58,298 bases of DNA from Acholeplasmatales bacterium (GCA_017542485.1 JAFXXC010000008.1:1-58298), one strand, 5' to 3'; numbered from the stretch's first letter, positions 43,019-52,037 are shown. Made by a program: numbers and translations. The notes: a model not told the origin generated them from the sequence alone.

Positions 43019-43943
43019 AACTTAATGATAAAACTTTAGGCTTTTCAGGAGGTAATACAGTTATTCCTTTAGCATGTAACATAACTACCTCTTCTTGTGC
43101 TAAATCTGAATATTCTCTTGTAACATAACATTCTAAATAAACACAATCTCCAAGTTTAACTTTTGTTTTAGATTCATTAACTACTTCATATCCTAAAAAT
43201 TGAATATCTTCGCTACAACAAGTCATAACATCATGACCAACAACAATAGTCTTTTTTTCTATTCCTCTTACAAAAGCCTTAAACTTAAATGTTTTATTAA
43301 AATATTTCTCATAATTATCAAATACATCAACATACCAAGTTGGATATACATCCTCTTCAAAACAAATAACATCTTTAGATAAATCATATGGTAAATCCTC
43401 ATCAAGCATTGTTGTTAAATTTCCATTCTTATCCTCAAATGCAATCTGTGCTTGTTGTGTAAGTCCTCTAATCCATCTACGGTATAATCCTAAATCCTTA
43501 ATACCATCACATCTATTAAATATAACAAGTGATGAATTTTGAACCATTTGTTGAAATATTTTTTTCATATTATTAAACATAACATTAAATGTTTTAGCAT
43601 CAATTAATGTTATTTGTTGATAAATAACCATATATTCAGGGAATTCTTGTGCATCCCAATCAAAGAATGAATTATATTCCATAACTATTCTATCAGGTGC
43701 GTATATTTCATCAATTTTCTTTAAATATGCTGGTGTTAAATCTTCTTGTTTATCTATAACTTCAACATGAACTTGGTATTTTTCACACCACTTATCATCA
43801 TATTCTACTTCTCCCTCTTCACAAGTTATAATAACAGTAGAATTATCATGATATTGTTCATTATTTTCAACAATTTCTTTAATTAAAGTAGTTTTACCAC
43901 TTTCCAAAAAACCATTTAGTAAAAATACTGGTAATTCCTTCAT
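43017..43943 (-). CDS. CobW/P47K-like GTPase with TIGR03943/DUF1980-like C-terminus
   Basis: 308 residues. N-terminal COG0523-type P-loop LNGFLESGKTTLI (about 9-21). The CxCC metal site of the family is absent; TCEEGEVEYDD stands in its place. The C-terminal 90 residues (GHDVMTCCSEDIQFLGYEV, CYVTREYSDLAQEEVVML) resemble the C-terminal domain of the TIGR03943/DUF1980 proteins that accompany permease-GTPase metal systems. A fusion of the two functions is suggested. It follows the His-rich GTPase by 12 bases, so the two GTPases may act together. Confidence 0.65.
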   Translation of the reverse strand: MKELPVFLLNGFLESGKTTLIKEIVENNEQYHDNSTVIITCEEGEVEYDDKWCEKYQVHVEVIDKQEDLTPAYLKKIDEIYAPDRIVMEYNSFFDWDAQEFPEYMVIYQQITLIDAKTFNVMFNNMKKIFQQMVQNSSLVIFNRCDGIKDLGLYRRWIRGLTQQAQIAFEDKNGNLTTMLDEDLPYDLSKDVICFEEDVYPTWYVDVFDNYEKYFNKTFKFKAFVRGIEKKTIVVGHDVMTCCSEDIQFLGYEVVNESKTKVKLGDCVYLECYVTREYSDLAQEEVVMLHAKGITVLPPEKPKVLSLS

Positions 43944-43955
43944 TTACATCATTCC

Positions 43956-45074
43956 TTAAAATAATTTTCTTATTAAATCCTCATCAATATGTGATCCAAT
44001 AACAACAATCTTACCCATAGGAATAGATGTAGATTCAACCACATCTACTTCTTCGGGCTCAAGATTAAATACATACCACTTATCATCAGTTCCTTGAATG
44101 ATACCCTTAGAACGTACAACCATACCATATTCACCATTAGCCATTCTATCTAATGTAGACTTAAGTGCTGCCATATCATACTTCTTGACTGTTTCAATAC
44201 CGATTGAATTAAATACCTCATCAGCGTGGTGATGATGTTCGTGCTCATGCTCATGGTCATGATCATGATGATGGTGACAGCTGCAATTTGGATCATCACA
44301 CTCATCATCGTCATCATCTTCATCGTGATCGTGGTGATGATGTTCATGTTCGTGGTCATGGTCATGATGGTGATGATGTTCGTGCTCATGCTCATGGTCA
44401 TGATCATGATGATGGTGACAACTACAATTTGGATCATCACATTCATCATCGTCATCATCTAAATCAATATCTTCTAAAAGTTTAGTATCAAATCCTTCAT
44501 AAGCTTTTAATAATTCTTCATCAGATAATTTTGTAATAGGTGTAGTAATAACAACACAATGATCATTATGCTTACGTACAATTTCTAATGCTGTTTGAAC
44601 AGTTTCTTCCTTAGAAATATCAGTTCTTGATAAAATAACTGTATGTGCATTTTCAATTTGGTCAACAAAGAATTCACCAAAGTTCTTATCGTACATTTTA
44701 GCCTTTTTAGCATCTACTAAACATACTAATGAATTAATTGAATCACCTAAATTAGCACTAACAATAGCCTTAACTATATCTGATAATTTTCCAACACCAG
44801 ATGGTTCAATTAAAACTCTATCAGGATTATATTTACTAATAACTTCATTTAATGATTTAGAAAAATCACCAACTAAACTACAACAAATACATCCTTGGCT
44901 TAATTCTTTAATTTGGATGCTAGAATCCTTTAATAAATCTGTATCAACAGATACTTCACCATATTCATTTTCAATTAATACAACTTTTTCATTCTTTAAT
45001 GTTGTATCTAATAATCTTTTAATAAAAGTAGTCTTTCCTGCTCCTAAAAAGCCTGAAATTACATCAATTTTCAT
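43956..45074 (-). CDS. COG0523 metal-chaperone GTPase with duplicated His/Asp-rich insertion
   Basis: 372 residues from ATG 45074 (SD GAAGGG). P-loop GFLGAGKTT (8-16), metal site GCICC (Cys62, 64, 65), switch II EPSGVGK and the CobW C-terminal domain (about 285-372). Between them residues about 205-283 are an extreme His/Asp/Glu stretch that includes two copies of DECDDPNCSC followed by HHHHDHDHEHEHEH. The family (ZigA, YeiR, CobW) moves Zn, Co or other metals into client proteins; the His stretch should bind several metal ions. Clean promoter with inverted repeat upstream. Confidence 0.9.
   Translation of the reverse strand: MKIDVISGFLGAGKTTFIKRLLDTTLKNEKVVLIENEYGEVSVDTDLLKDSSIQIKELSQGCICCSLVGDFSKSLNEVISKYNPDRVLIEPSGVGKLSDIVKAIVSANLGDSINSLVCLVDAKKAKMYDKNFGEFFVDQIENAHTVILSRTDISKEETVQTALEIVRKHNDHCVVITTPITKLSDEELLKAYEGFDTKLLEDIDLDDDDDECDDPNCSCHHHHDHDHEHEHEHHHHHDHDHEHEHHHHDHDEDDDDDECDDPNCSCHHHHDHDHEHEHEHHHHADEVFNSIGIETVKKYDMAALKSTLDRMANGEYGMVVRSKGIIQGTDDKWYVFNLEPEEVDVVESTSIPMGKIVVIGSHIDEDLIRKLF
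44228..44461. repeat. Tandem DNA repeat in the His-rich insertion
   Basis: About 90 bases beginning at 44231 are repeated nearly identically at 44372, a period of 141 bases (47 codons). The differences seen are mostly silent. The duplication is in frame and could vary in copy number between strains. Confidence 0.85.
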
Positions 45075-45097
45075 AATATACCCTTCTTTCAAAATGT

Positions 45098-45140
45098 ATT
45101 ATACTATCGTTTTAGCACTTTTGCAAGTCGTTTGCTAACG
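45098..45140 (-). promoter_or_regulatory. Promoter of the His-rich GTPase gene with candidate operator
   Basis: TTGCAA (45126-45121), 17-base spacer, TATAAT (45103-45098) on the minus strand. TTAGCA and TGCTAA arms, 15 bases apart, straddle the -35 box and could bind a metal-responsive repressor. The site does not match the Zur box I know. Confidence 0.6.
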
Positions 45141-45142
45141 GA

Positions 45143-45304
45143 TTATTTATGATAATGAACAAGAATGATAATAGTATCATTTTTAACAACTATCTTTTCT
45201 TGTTTTCTTATATTATAGTCTAATATTTGAATATTTGATTTATTAATAGGTGAATCAGTTGGTGAATCAGATAAAGTTAATGCATTTGTTATAGTATTAA
45301 TCAT
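45143..45304 (-). CDS. Possible small protein, 53 residues
   Basis: ATG 45304 with GAGGTG about 12 bases upstream, open to TAA at 45143. Translation: Ser/Thr/Asn-rich N-terminal half, then LDYNIRKQEKIVVKNDTI and a hydrophobic IIILVHYHK end with two His. No family recognised. It is the only likely gene in the 330-base gap between the His-rich GTPase and the TIR-like gene. The end is close to the GTPase promoter, so it may be co-regulated. Could be chance. Confidence 0.35.
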   Translation of the reverse strand: MINTITNALTLSDSPTDSPINKSNIQILDYNIRKQEKIVVKNDTIIILVHYHK

Positions 45305-45349
45305 CTTATCTGTAACACCTCTTATCTATTTTATCACAAATAATATATA

Positions 45350-45376
45350 AAAAGAAAAGGGGATTTTACAATCCCC
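45350..45376 (-). terminator. Terminator of the TIR-like/TPR gene
   Basis: Stem GGGGATT/AATCCCC (45359-45365 and 45370-45376) and TTTTCTTTTT on the minus strand. A second hairpin, AAGTTGT/ACAACTT, lies between it and the stop codon. Confidence 0.8.
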
Positions 45377-45404
45377 ATAAGTTGTCCTGGCTTAACAACT
45401 TAAT

Positions 45405-46460
45405 TTACTTTGATAAATGTGCAGCTCTATTCTTACGCTCTTCGTATAATTGACGAATTCTCTTAATATTACGAATACATTCAGCAGCCTTAGGACCATC
45501 GCCTATAGCCTTGTAATATTGTAATGCTGCAGCGTAGTTCTTTCTCTTTAATAATCTATCAGCAGCTAATTTTAATTTTTCTCTTGCACGCTCTTTAGAT
45601 GCATCTGATGTATATTGCTCTTTTAATACTTGACAATATAAATCATATCCTTCTTTTGTTCTACGCATCTTAGAATCATAAGCCCAGCTTGTTTCATATA
45701 AATAACCTAAGTTATATAATGCATCTGGATTTTGATATGCGATAGCTTGCTTTAAATATCTTTCTGCGAATTCAAGGTTCTTAGTTTGAGTATATAAATA
45801 ACCTAAGTTATTACAAATTAATCCTTGAGAATCATCATCTGTAGGTCCAACTACTGTTTCTTCATTCTTGCCATGTAGTGGTAAACAAATTGAATAGTAG
45901 TTAATTGCCTTATCACTATCTTGAAGTGTTGCATAAGCATCAGCGATACGCTCCTTAACTTCAATATCATGAATCTTAAATACCTTTAATAATAAGCATA
46001 AGCTCCAAACATAGTTTTCTTGTGCAAATAATGAGAATGCTTCTTTTCTATATTTCTTTCTATTGAATGGTGTAATTCTAACCTTGCTATAACCACCAAC
46101 AATAATAGAACAAATATCATTTGCTAAAGCTTCAATTGGATAACCATCAACTAATTCAATTTCATTTAAAGGATACTTGCTTTGATAAGTTGACTTTCCA
46201 GTGTAGCAACAAACAATTTGACAACGATTGTTTGCTTTTACAATTTCATGTAAATAATATCTATAGTCAAAATCATCAGAAATGTGTAGAATAACTAATC
46301 CTGCAGAATCCTTAATATCTTTTAAAACCTGAGGATCTTTTTCTTCTGACTTTTCAAATCTATGTACTTCCACATGCTTTTCTTCTAAAATATCAGCTAA
46401 AAAGTTAGCATTTTCTTCATCATCTGGTAAATATACTAGAGTAATATAGTTCTTTCTCAT
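45405..46460 (-). CDS. TIR-like domain protein with C-terminal TPR/Sel1-type repeats
   Basis: 351 residues from ATG 46460 (SD GGAGG; an upstream in-frame start at 46514 is rejected). Residues 1-130 follow a TIR-like pattern: ITLVYLPDDEENANFLADIL, then SAGLVILHISDDFDYRYYLHEIVKA split around residue 60, with Glu72 at the place of the NADase Glu. Residues about 150-340 contain TPR-like helical pairs (LYTQTKNLEFAERYLKQAI, LYNLGYLYE). TIR-TPR proteins occur in bacterial signalling and defence. No partner effector is adjacent, and it has its own terminator. The TIR assignment is by pattern only. Confidence 0.55.
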   Translation of the reverse strand: MRKNYITLVYLPDDEENANFLADILEEKHVEVHRFEKSEEKDPQVLKDIKDSAGLVILHISDDFDYRYYLHEIVKANNRCQIVCCYTGKSTYQSKYPLNEIELVDGYPIEALANDICSIIVGGYSKVRITPFNRKKYRKEAFSLFAQENYVWSLCLLLKVFKIHDIEVKERIADAYATLQDSDKAINYYSICLPLHGKNEETVVGPTDDDSQGLICNNLGYLYTQTKNLEFAERYLKQAIAYQNPDALYNLGYLYETSWAYDSKMRRTKEGYDLYCQVLKEQYTSDASKERAREKLKLAADRLLKRKNYAAALQYYKAIGDGPKAAECIRNIKRIRQLYEERKNRAAHLSK

Positions 46461-46538
46461 TTTAAAAACTCCTCCATTTAATAAAGTAACTTTGTTATAG
46501 AGATTATAACACACCTAAAGTATTTATTGCAATTGTTT

Positions 46539-47912
46539 TCATTCGTTTTTATCCTCTTTTATTTCATTTTCATGCTTTTTTAGTATGAAAAAGATAATAA
46601 AAGGTAATGATATCAGCGCTGCTATAACATCTGAAACAGGCTGTGCAATTTGAATACCAACCAAATTAAAATTAGCTTCAAAAATATACAATACAGGAAT
46701 AAACACTATTCCACTTCTTAATAATGCCAAAAAACTAGCAATCTCACTTTTCCTTATGCATTGATAAAGCATATTAGCTGTAATAGATATCGGCAAGAAT
46801 AAAATACCAATACAACCTATTCGAAGTGCCAAAGTACCAGCATCTATAACTCGTTGTTCTGTGTTAAATAACCAAACAATTTTATCAGGGACAATAATTG
46901 CTGGTATTGCTAAAATACTGACAAGCATTATACCAAATAACATTGTAAATAAAAGTCCCTTTTTTACCCTATCATATTTTTTGACCTGATAATTAAATGC
47001 ACAAACTGGCTGGAATCCTTGTCCTATTCCTAAACCAATAGACATTACAAATGATAAATATCTATTAACAACACTCATAGCTGCTATAACACTATCACCA
47101 TAAGGATTACATAAATTATTTAATATACCACCTGAAATAGATGTTAATCCTTGACGTAAAAATGATGGGAATCCTGATCTTAATATTTTAAGATAATCTA
47201 ATATATGTCTACTCAAATATTTAGGATTAATTTTACTTTCTGCATGTAAAATAAATAATACGATAAGGATAATAAAGCTAATCAATTGACTTATAGCAGT
47301 CGATAAACCAGCTCCATAAATACCTAAATTAAATACGTTAATAAATAGATAATCTCCAAATATATTTAGTAATCCACCACTTACTAATCCTACCATCGCA
47401 AATATTGCTTTACCCTCATATCTTAAAATATTATTCAATATTAATGATGTTATCATAAATGGAGCAGATATTAATACCCACATTCCATAATCAACTGCAT
47501 AAGGTAATATTGTATCAGTAGAGCCTAATAAATAACAAAATCCTTTTATAAATATTAATCCAAATATTAATAACAATGTACCTGATATAAATCCAACAAA
47601 AAACGCACATGATGCATATTTACTTGCATTCTTTTTATCCTTATCAGCTAAGAATTTAGCAACGTATGTACCACTTCCATGTCCTAACATAAAAGCTATC
47701 GCTTGTATGATTGACTGCAATGTAAATAATATACCTGTAGCTCCCTGTGCACTTTCCCCAAGTGTACCAACAAAATAGGTATCAGCCAAGTTATATATGT
47801 TAGTAATTAACATAGAAATAACAGTAGGAATACCCAAAATAACTATTAACTTGTAAACACTACTCTCCGTCATTCTAGTATAATTATCTTTTTTCATATT
47901 TAACCTCGGCAA
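46539..47912 (-). CDS. MATE-family cation/drug antiporter
   Basis: 457 residues, twelve predicted TM helices in two six-helix halves. The N-terminal IVILGIPTVISMLITNIYNLADTYFVG divided over residues 22-48 and the matching second-half segment GFPSFLRQGLTSISGG are typical of the MATE fold. Exports organic compounds using Na+ or H+. It is preceded by a terminator from the ABC permease gene, so it is probably transcribed separately. Confidence 0.88.
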   Translation of the reverse strand: MPRLNMKKDNYTRMTESSVYKLIVILGIPTVISMLITNIYNLADTYFVGTLGESAQGATGILFTLQSIIQAIAFMLGHGSGTYVAKFLADKDKKNASKYASCAFFVGFISGTLLLIFGLIFIKGFCYLLGSTDTILPYAVDYGMWVLISAPFMITSLILNNILRYEGKAIFAMVGLVSGGLLNIFGDYLFINVFNLGIYGAGLSTAISQLISFIILIVLFILHAESKINPKYLSRHILDYLKILRSGFPSFLRQGLTSISGGILNNLCNPYGDSVIAAMSVVNRYLSFVMSIGLGIGQGFQPVCAFNYQVKKYDRVKKGLLFTMLFGIMLVSILAIPAIIVPDKIVWLFNTEQRVIDAGTLALRIGCIGILFLPISITANMLYQCIRKSEIASFLALLRSGIVFIPVLYIFEANFNLVGIQIAQPVSDVIAALISLPFIIFFILKKHENEIKEDKNE

Positions 47913-47933
47913 CTATATTATATCAAAAAAACA

Positions 47934-47964
47934 ATAAAAATCCCATAGAGTTTACTCTATAGGA
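47934..47964 (-). terminator. Terminator overlapping the end of the ABC permease gene
   Basis: Stem TCCCATAGAG/CTCTATAGGA (47941-47950 and 47955-47964) with the TAA stop codon in the loop, followed on the minus strand by TTTTTATTG. Confidence 0.8.
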
Positions 47965-48773
47965 TTAGTTTCACTAGTTTTATTATTTTTCTTGTTCTTA
48001 CTAATAATATATTTTACTAACTTAATAATTCCAAATGGTAACCATTCTGCTATTACAACTATTATTACTAATAATAATCCATAGGCATATATTTCTGAAT
48101 ATTCAACCAATGTTTTAGCATCAAATATTGCTATACCAAGTGTATTCCTTACTCCTGCTATAAATTCAGTAGTAACAATCATCTTAATACCTAAGCCTAT
48201 TGCAGTAATAAAAGCCTGTTTTAAATATCCTGATATTAATGGTAGATGAACATTTGTTATAACTTTAAAATTTAATTTGCTATTCAATCTCCAAACATCA
48301 TTATAAGTCGAATCAATTCTTCTTATTCCTTCACTGACTGATTCATATAAAATAGGAATTAAGGCTATTGCTGTTGAAACTATAGGAACATATCTATAAT
48401 TATCATTAGGAACAGTTAACATAATAATAACAATAATTATTACCATTGGCATACTTCTTGCCACTATCATAAATGGTTTTAATAATCCATTAGAAATATC
48501 ACTAAATCCACTTAATATACCTAATCCAATTCCTATAATAGATGATGCTATTATTACAATAATAAAATCTAAAATAGTAATACCAATATATTTATATGTA
48601 TTCCCATCACCTAATAGCTTAAAAAATGATTTAAAAATATCCAAAACAGATGGAAAAACAATAGGATTATCTTTTATAAGACCAATTAAAGAAATAAGCA
48701 ATAAAATAATTAATATTCCTGCAACAAATAATATTAAATTTTTAATTTTTTTACTTGTTGTAGTAGAAATCAT
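47952..48773 (-). CDS. ABC transporter permease, SsuC/TauC-type
   Basis: 273 residues from ATG 48773; GGAGGTG lies about 12 bases upstream inside the preceding gene. Six TM helices of the BPD_transp_1 fold, with an EAA-like cytoplasmic loop (SEGIRRIDSTYNDVWRLN, about 160-178). Overlaps the substrate-binding lipoprotein gene by 23 bases. No ATPase gene is next to it, which is unusual for this importer class; a shared ATPase elsewhere must energise it. Substrate unknown. Confidence 0.82.
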   Translation of the reverse strand: MISTTTSKKIKNLILFVAGILIILLLISLIGLIKDNPIVFPSVLDIFKSFFKLLGDGNTYKYIGITILDFIIVIIASSIIGIGLGILSGFSDISNGLLKPFMIVARSMPMVIIIVIIMLTVPNDNYRYVPIVSTAIALIPILYESVSEGIRRIDSTYNDVWRLNSKLNFKVITNVHLPLISGYLKQAFITAIGLGIKMIVTTEFIAGVRNTLGIAIFDAKTLVEYSEIYAYGLLLVIIVVIAEWLPFGIIKLVKYIISKNKKNNKTSETNPIE

Positions 48774-49683
48774 CAGAAGGTACCGCACCTCCAAATTGGC
48801 TTAGGTCTATATTTGCTGTCTTCTCAATAGCTAGCTTTGAATCAGCTGCGCTCTTAAACTTAATATTACACTTAGGTAATGCTGTTTTTAATACAGGTAA
48901 TGCAGAAGGTAAGCCTGTATTTCCTAATGTAATAATATTATTGGCTACTGCTTCTAAATTACTAGAAACTAAATCACAAGATTCTTTAACTTTATCTAAG
49001 AAATTATCTAATACTTTCTTATGGTTTTTAATTGTATCAGCTTTAATAAATAACGCTGCCTGAGTAAATTCCTCAGTTGAAAATTCTTTATATAAATCAG
49101 AAACTGAATAAGCTTTAACTGTCTTATTTGCTTGCTTTAATTGATTTGTTACAGCTGTTAAAGCTGGTTCTGCAGTCATGACAATCGCATTTGCATCAGT
49201 TGCTAATAATTCCTTTGTGTTAGCTGCAGTTCCTAAATAATCATAATTTGGTGTAATATTATATAAATCTAAAACATATTTAGCAAATGATGAATTAATT
49301 GTAGTTTCACCAAATAATGTTACTTTCTTACCAGTTAAATCATTTATTGCTAAAATATCAGTTCTTTGTGTCGCAAAATATAAATTACCCCAAGTAACTA
49401 CTGCACCTAGCTTATAAGTTGATTTATTAGCCTTATATAATTTAGCACCTGCATTAACTGGTGCGATAATTATATCCTTTTCATTTGCTGTAAATTGTTC
49501 AGCAATATTATTAGCATCAATAAATGAATAGTTATCTTTATCATTTACTGCTATTGATGCTACTGACACAGCAGGGGCACCTTGTGGGGCAACCACTGTT
49601 ATTTTATAATCATCATTTGTACTACATGATGCTAATAAAATTAAATTAAATAAAAATAAAAAAATAAATAATACCTTTTTCAT
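48751..49683 (-). CDS. ABC transporter substrate-binding lipoprotein (NMT1/SsuA-like)
   Basis: 310 residues from ATG 49683 (SD GGAGG). Signal peptide with lipobox LLASCS (Cys about 20). Mature part matches the type II periplasmic-binding fold used for sulfonates, thiamine precursors or similar: VVAPQGAPAVSVASIA near the N-terminus, INDLTGKKVTLFGE in the middle. It is coupled to the permease. The ligand cannot be told from sequence; no thiamine or other riboswitch is visible upstream. Confidence 0.82.
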   Translation of the reverse strand: MKKVLFIFLFLFNLILLASCSTNDDYKITVVAPQGAPAVSVASIAVNDKDNYSFIDANNIAEQFTANEKDIIIAPVNAGAKLYKANKSTYKLGAVVTWGNLYFATQRTDILAINDLTGKKVTLFGETTINSSFAKYVLDLYNITPNYDYLGTAANTKELLATDANAIVMTAEPALTAVTNQLKQANKTVKAYSVSDLYKEFSTEEFTQAALFIKADTIKNHKKVLDNFLDKVKESCDLVSSNLEAVANNIITLGNTGLPSALPVLKTALPKCNIKFKSAADSKLAIEKTANIDLSQFGGAVPSDDFYYNK

Positions 49684-49772
49684 AATTTTCCTCCACTGCA
49701 ATAATTATACACCTAATTTTACTTTTTTAATATAATGATTTATAATAATATGGGTAATTATTAGAGGTATTT

Positions 49773-50558
49773 ATGGAACGTATTAGTAAGCAACATGAAA
49801 AATTTAGAATGATGAAGGATTATATCAAAAAATGTCCTCAAGGTTATACTGTTACTGATGACCTTGAAATTATTGATTTAGCTTTAAATAATAATTTAGA
49901 GATTGATTTGGCTTTGATAACTTTTGATAATATTTTTTCTAATTTAGCCAATAGTGTTATTGCAAGATTAAAAGAAAAATCAAAGGAAATATATGAAATA
50001 TCATCTTCATCATATGATCAATTAAAACTTAAAGATAATCATGCTGGTGTAATAGTAATTATTAAAATGAAGAGTTATTCACTATATGATTTTAAAAATA
50101 AAGATTTTATAGTTGTATTAGATAAATTAGAAATACCTGGTAATGTTGGAACAATATTCCGTACATTAGATAGCATAAATGTAGATGGAGTCATTATGTG
50201 TGATTCTGTTACTAAGATTAACAACATTAATGTTACTTCTTCATCTAGAGGATGTAATTTATTAATACCAACTGTATCTGAAGAATATAATAAAATAGTT
50301 AATTATTTGTTAGATAATAACTATGATATATATTTAGGTGAACCTATATTAGGAAAATCATATCAAGATTATGATTATAAAGGAAAAATAGCTATAATTG
50401 TAGGTAATGAAAGATTTGGCATTAACCCTGATTGGTATAATCATAAATCTAAAAAAGTATTTATTCCAATGGAAGGCACTCAAAATAGTTTAAATGTTGG
50501 TGTAGCATTAAGTATACTTGCATATGAAGCTTATATGAAAAGAAATTCCTCGAATTGA
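49773..50558 (+). CDS. SpoU/TrmH-family RNA 2'-O-methyltransferase
   Basis: 261 residues. N-terminal substrate-binding domain (about 1-95), then the SPOUT knot with motif 1 PGNVGTIFRT, motif 2 IIVGNERFGI and motif 3 IPMEGTQNSLNVGVALSILAYE (given as two parts around SLNVG). Matches the rRNA methyltransferases of the RlmB/TrmH group; the target nucleotide is not known. Ends with TGA in the loop of a bidirectional terminator, which shows TGA is a stop codon in this genome. Confidence 0.88.
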   Translation: MERISKQHEKFRMMKDYIKKCPQGYTVTDDLEIIDLALNNNLEIDLALITFDNIFSNLANSVIARLKEKSKEIYEISSSSYDQLKLKDNHAGVIVIIKMKSYSLYDFKNKDFIVVLDKLEIPGNVGTIFRTLDSINVDGVIMCDSVTKINNINVTSSSRGCNLLIPTVSEEYNKIVNYLLDNNYDIYLGEPILGKSYQDYDYKGKIAIIVGNERFGINPDWYNHKSKKVFIPMEGTQNSLNVGVALSILAYEAYMKRNSSN

Positions 50559-50571
50559 TTTCGAGGAATTT
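50543..50571. terminator. Bidirectional terminator after the SpoU methyltransferase
   Basis: Perfect 12-bp stem AAATTCCTCGAA/TTCGAGGAATTT (50543-50554 and 50560-50571), loop TTGAT containing the TGA stop codon. Confidence 0.8.
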
Positions 50572-50573
50572 CT

Positions 50574-52037
50574 TTATGCTTCTTTAGCTATTCCAGTTAT
50601 TTTAAATTCTACATCAGTAAATTCTACTATTGTACCATTTGTTCCAAACATTCCTATAAATAAATAATCAATGTCATTATAATAATCAAAATCAGTAAAA
50701 TCTTTTGAATATACTTTTTGATTATATTCAACCATAACCTTTACTACTTGACCAAGACGTTCTATTTTAATGTATGCAGTATCATTTTCTTTATAAAAAT
50801 ATTCACCTACTGCATATATTCTATTCAATTCTGTAGTCGCTACTCTATCGAATATTGCATATGTTACTTTGTCAGTAGTTAATAATCCTGATGCAATATA
50901 ATTTGTAACTATATTTTCTGACTTTGTTTTTTGATTAATATATGAGTCACCTCTTAACATTAATCCAAAGCCTGCTTGTCTAACATTAGCGCATTTGATA
51001 ACTTTAGCTTTTGCGCTAATAATAAAGTTATCACTTCTTTTTATCTTTTTAAATAAATATGAAAAGCCTTCTGTAGATGCGTTAATCTTTCCTAATGATT
51101 TTTCTCCACTTTGACCAACAATATATTTATTGTTTTCTATTTTAGCAATATAACCATCTTCTTTTTGGTTTAATGTACCTAATTCACCAAATGCTGTTCC
51201 ATAATAATCATTATTGGAATAATTTGATGTCGGATTATAATTATCTAAATTAGGAGTTTTATATTCTTTATAAATATATTGTGGATTTGGAATCAATTTA
51301 TTTATATCTGGAGTTTTTACATCCTTCAAATATTTTTTTAATTCACAATTAGAATTCTTAATTGTTTCTGCAATAAAATATGCAGAATATAAGGCGCCAT
51401 AATAAGATAGATGTGTTTTATCTACACTTTTCTCATCATATGTTAATATATCATTAATTTTTTTACCTTTTGTCATTGCATGTAATACTAGTGAATTTTT
51501 ATAGCCTAATGATTTAACTAATTCCAAGCTTTTTGTGGTTATATCAACATATAATATGTTTAATGAGTTACATAAATTTATTATTTCTTGTCTATAATCA
51601 CCATTTTTGGTAATATGAATTAGTGTACCTTCATAAATATCATTAGGAGATAATCTTACTACTGGAGTTGTTAATATAGGTGTAGCTCCAATTGATAATA
51701 TCTTTTCAATATAACTATGATATAAAACATATTTTATACTTAATGGGTTATCTATTGGTAATATGGCTGATGAAAAACGAAATGTATCGTCATCCTTTTC
51801 ATCGTTATGTCCAAATCCAATTAAAACAAAATCACCTGATTTTAAATTATCAAATAATTCTTTATATTCTTTTTCAAAAGTAAAACTTCTTGCGCTTCTT
51901 CCTGATAGAGCAAGATTTACTATTTCTATATTAAAATATTCATTTAAAACTGCGCCATAGCCATATCTTGGATAAAAATAACTTATGTCATTGAATTCAG
52001 CTACAGTGGAATCGCCTATTACATACAATTTTGGCAT
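50574..52037 (-). CDS. SGNH/GDSL hydrolase, rhamnogalacturonan/pectin acetylesterase-like
   Basis: 487 residues. SGNH blocks: GDSTVAEF (Ser10), ALSGRSARSF (Gly), GFGHND (Asn), and DKTHLSYYGA with catalytic Asp and His (about 210-219). This resembles rhamnogalacturonan acetylesterases. Residues about 290-487 form a beta-rich LamG-like region. No signal peptide is visible, so it would deacetylate imported oligosaccharides in the cytoplasm or be released another way. No polysaccharide-uptake genes adjoin it. Confidence 0.75.
   Translation of the reverse strand: MPKLYVIGDSTVAEFNDISYFYPRYGYGAVLNEYFNIEIVNLALSGRSARSFTFEKEYKELFDNLKSGDFVLIGFGHNDEKDDDTFRFSSAILPIDNPLSIKYVLYHSYIEKILSIGATPILTTPVVRLSPNDIYEGTLIHITKNGDYRQEIINLCNSLNILYVDITTKSLELVKSLGYKNSLVLHAMTKGKKINDILTYDEKSVDKTHLSYYGALYSAYFIAETIKNSNCELKKYLKDVKTPDINKLIPNPQYIYKEYKTPNLDNYNPTSNYSNNDYYGTAFGELGTLNQKEDGYIAKIENNKYIVGQSGEKSLGKINASTEGFSYLFKKIKRSDNFIISAKAKVIKCANVRQAGFGLMLRGDSYINQKTKSENIVTNYIASGLLTTDKVTYAIFDRVATTELNRIYAVGEYFYKENDTAYIKIERLGQVVKVMVEYNQKVYSKDFTDFDYYNDIDYLFIGMFGTNGTIVEFTDVEFKITGIAKEA

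Noticed and set aside
44150..44485. Several open frames on both strands across the His-rich region, encoding Met/Ile/His repeats
   Set aside because: They are shadows of the repetitive GAT/CAT codons of the metal GTPase gene.
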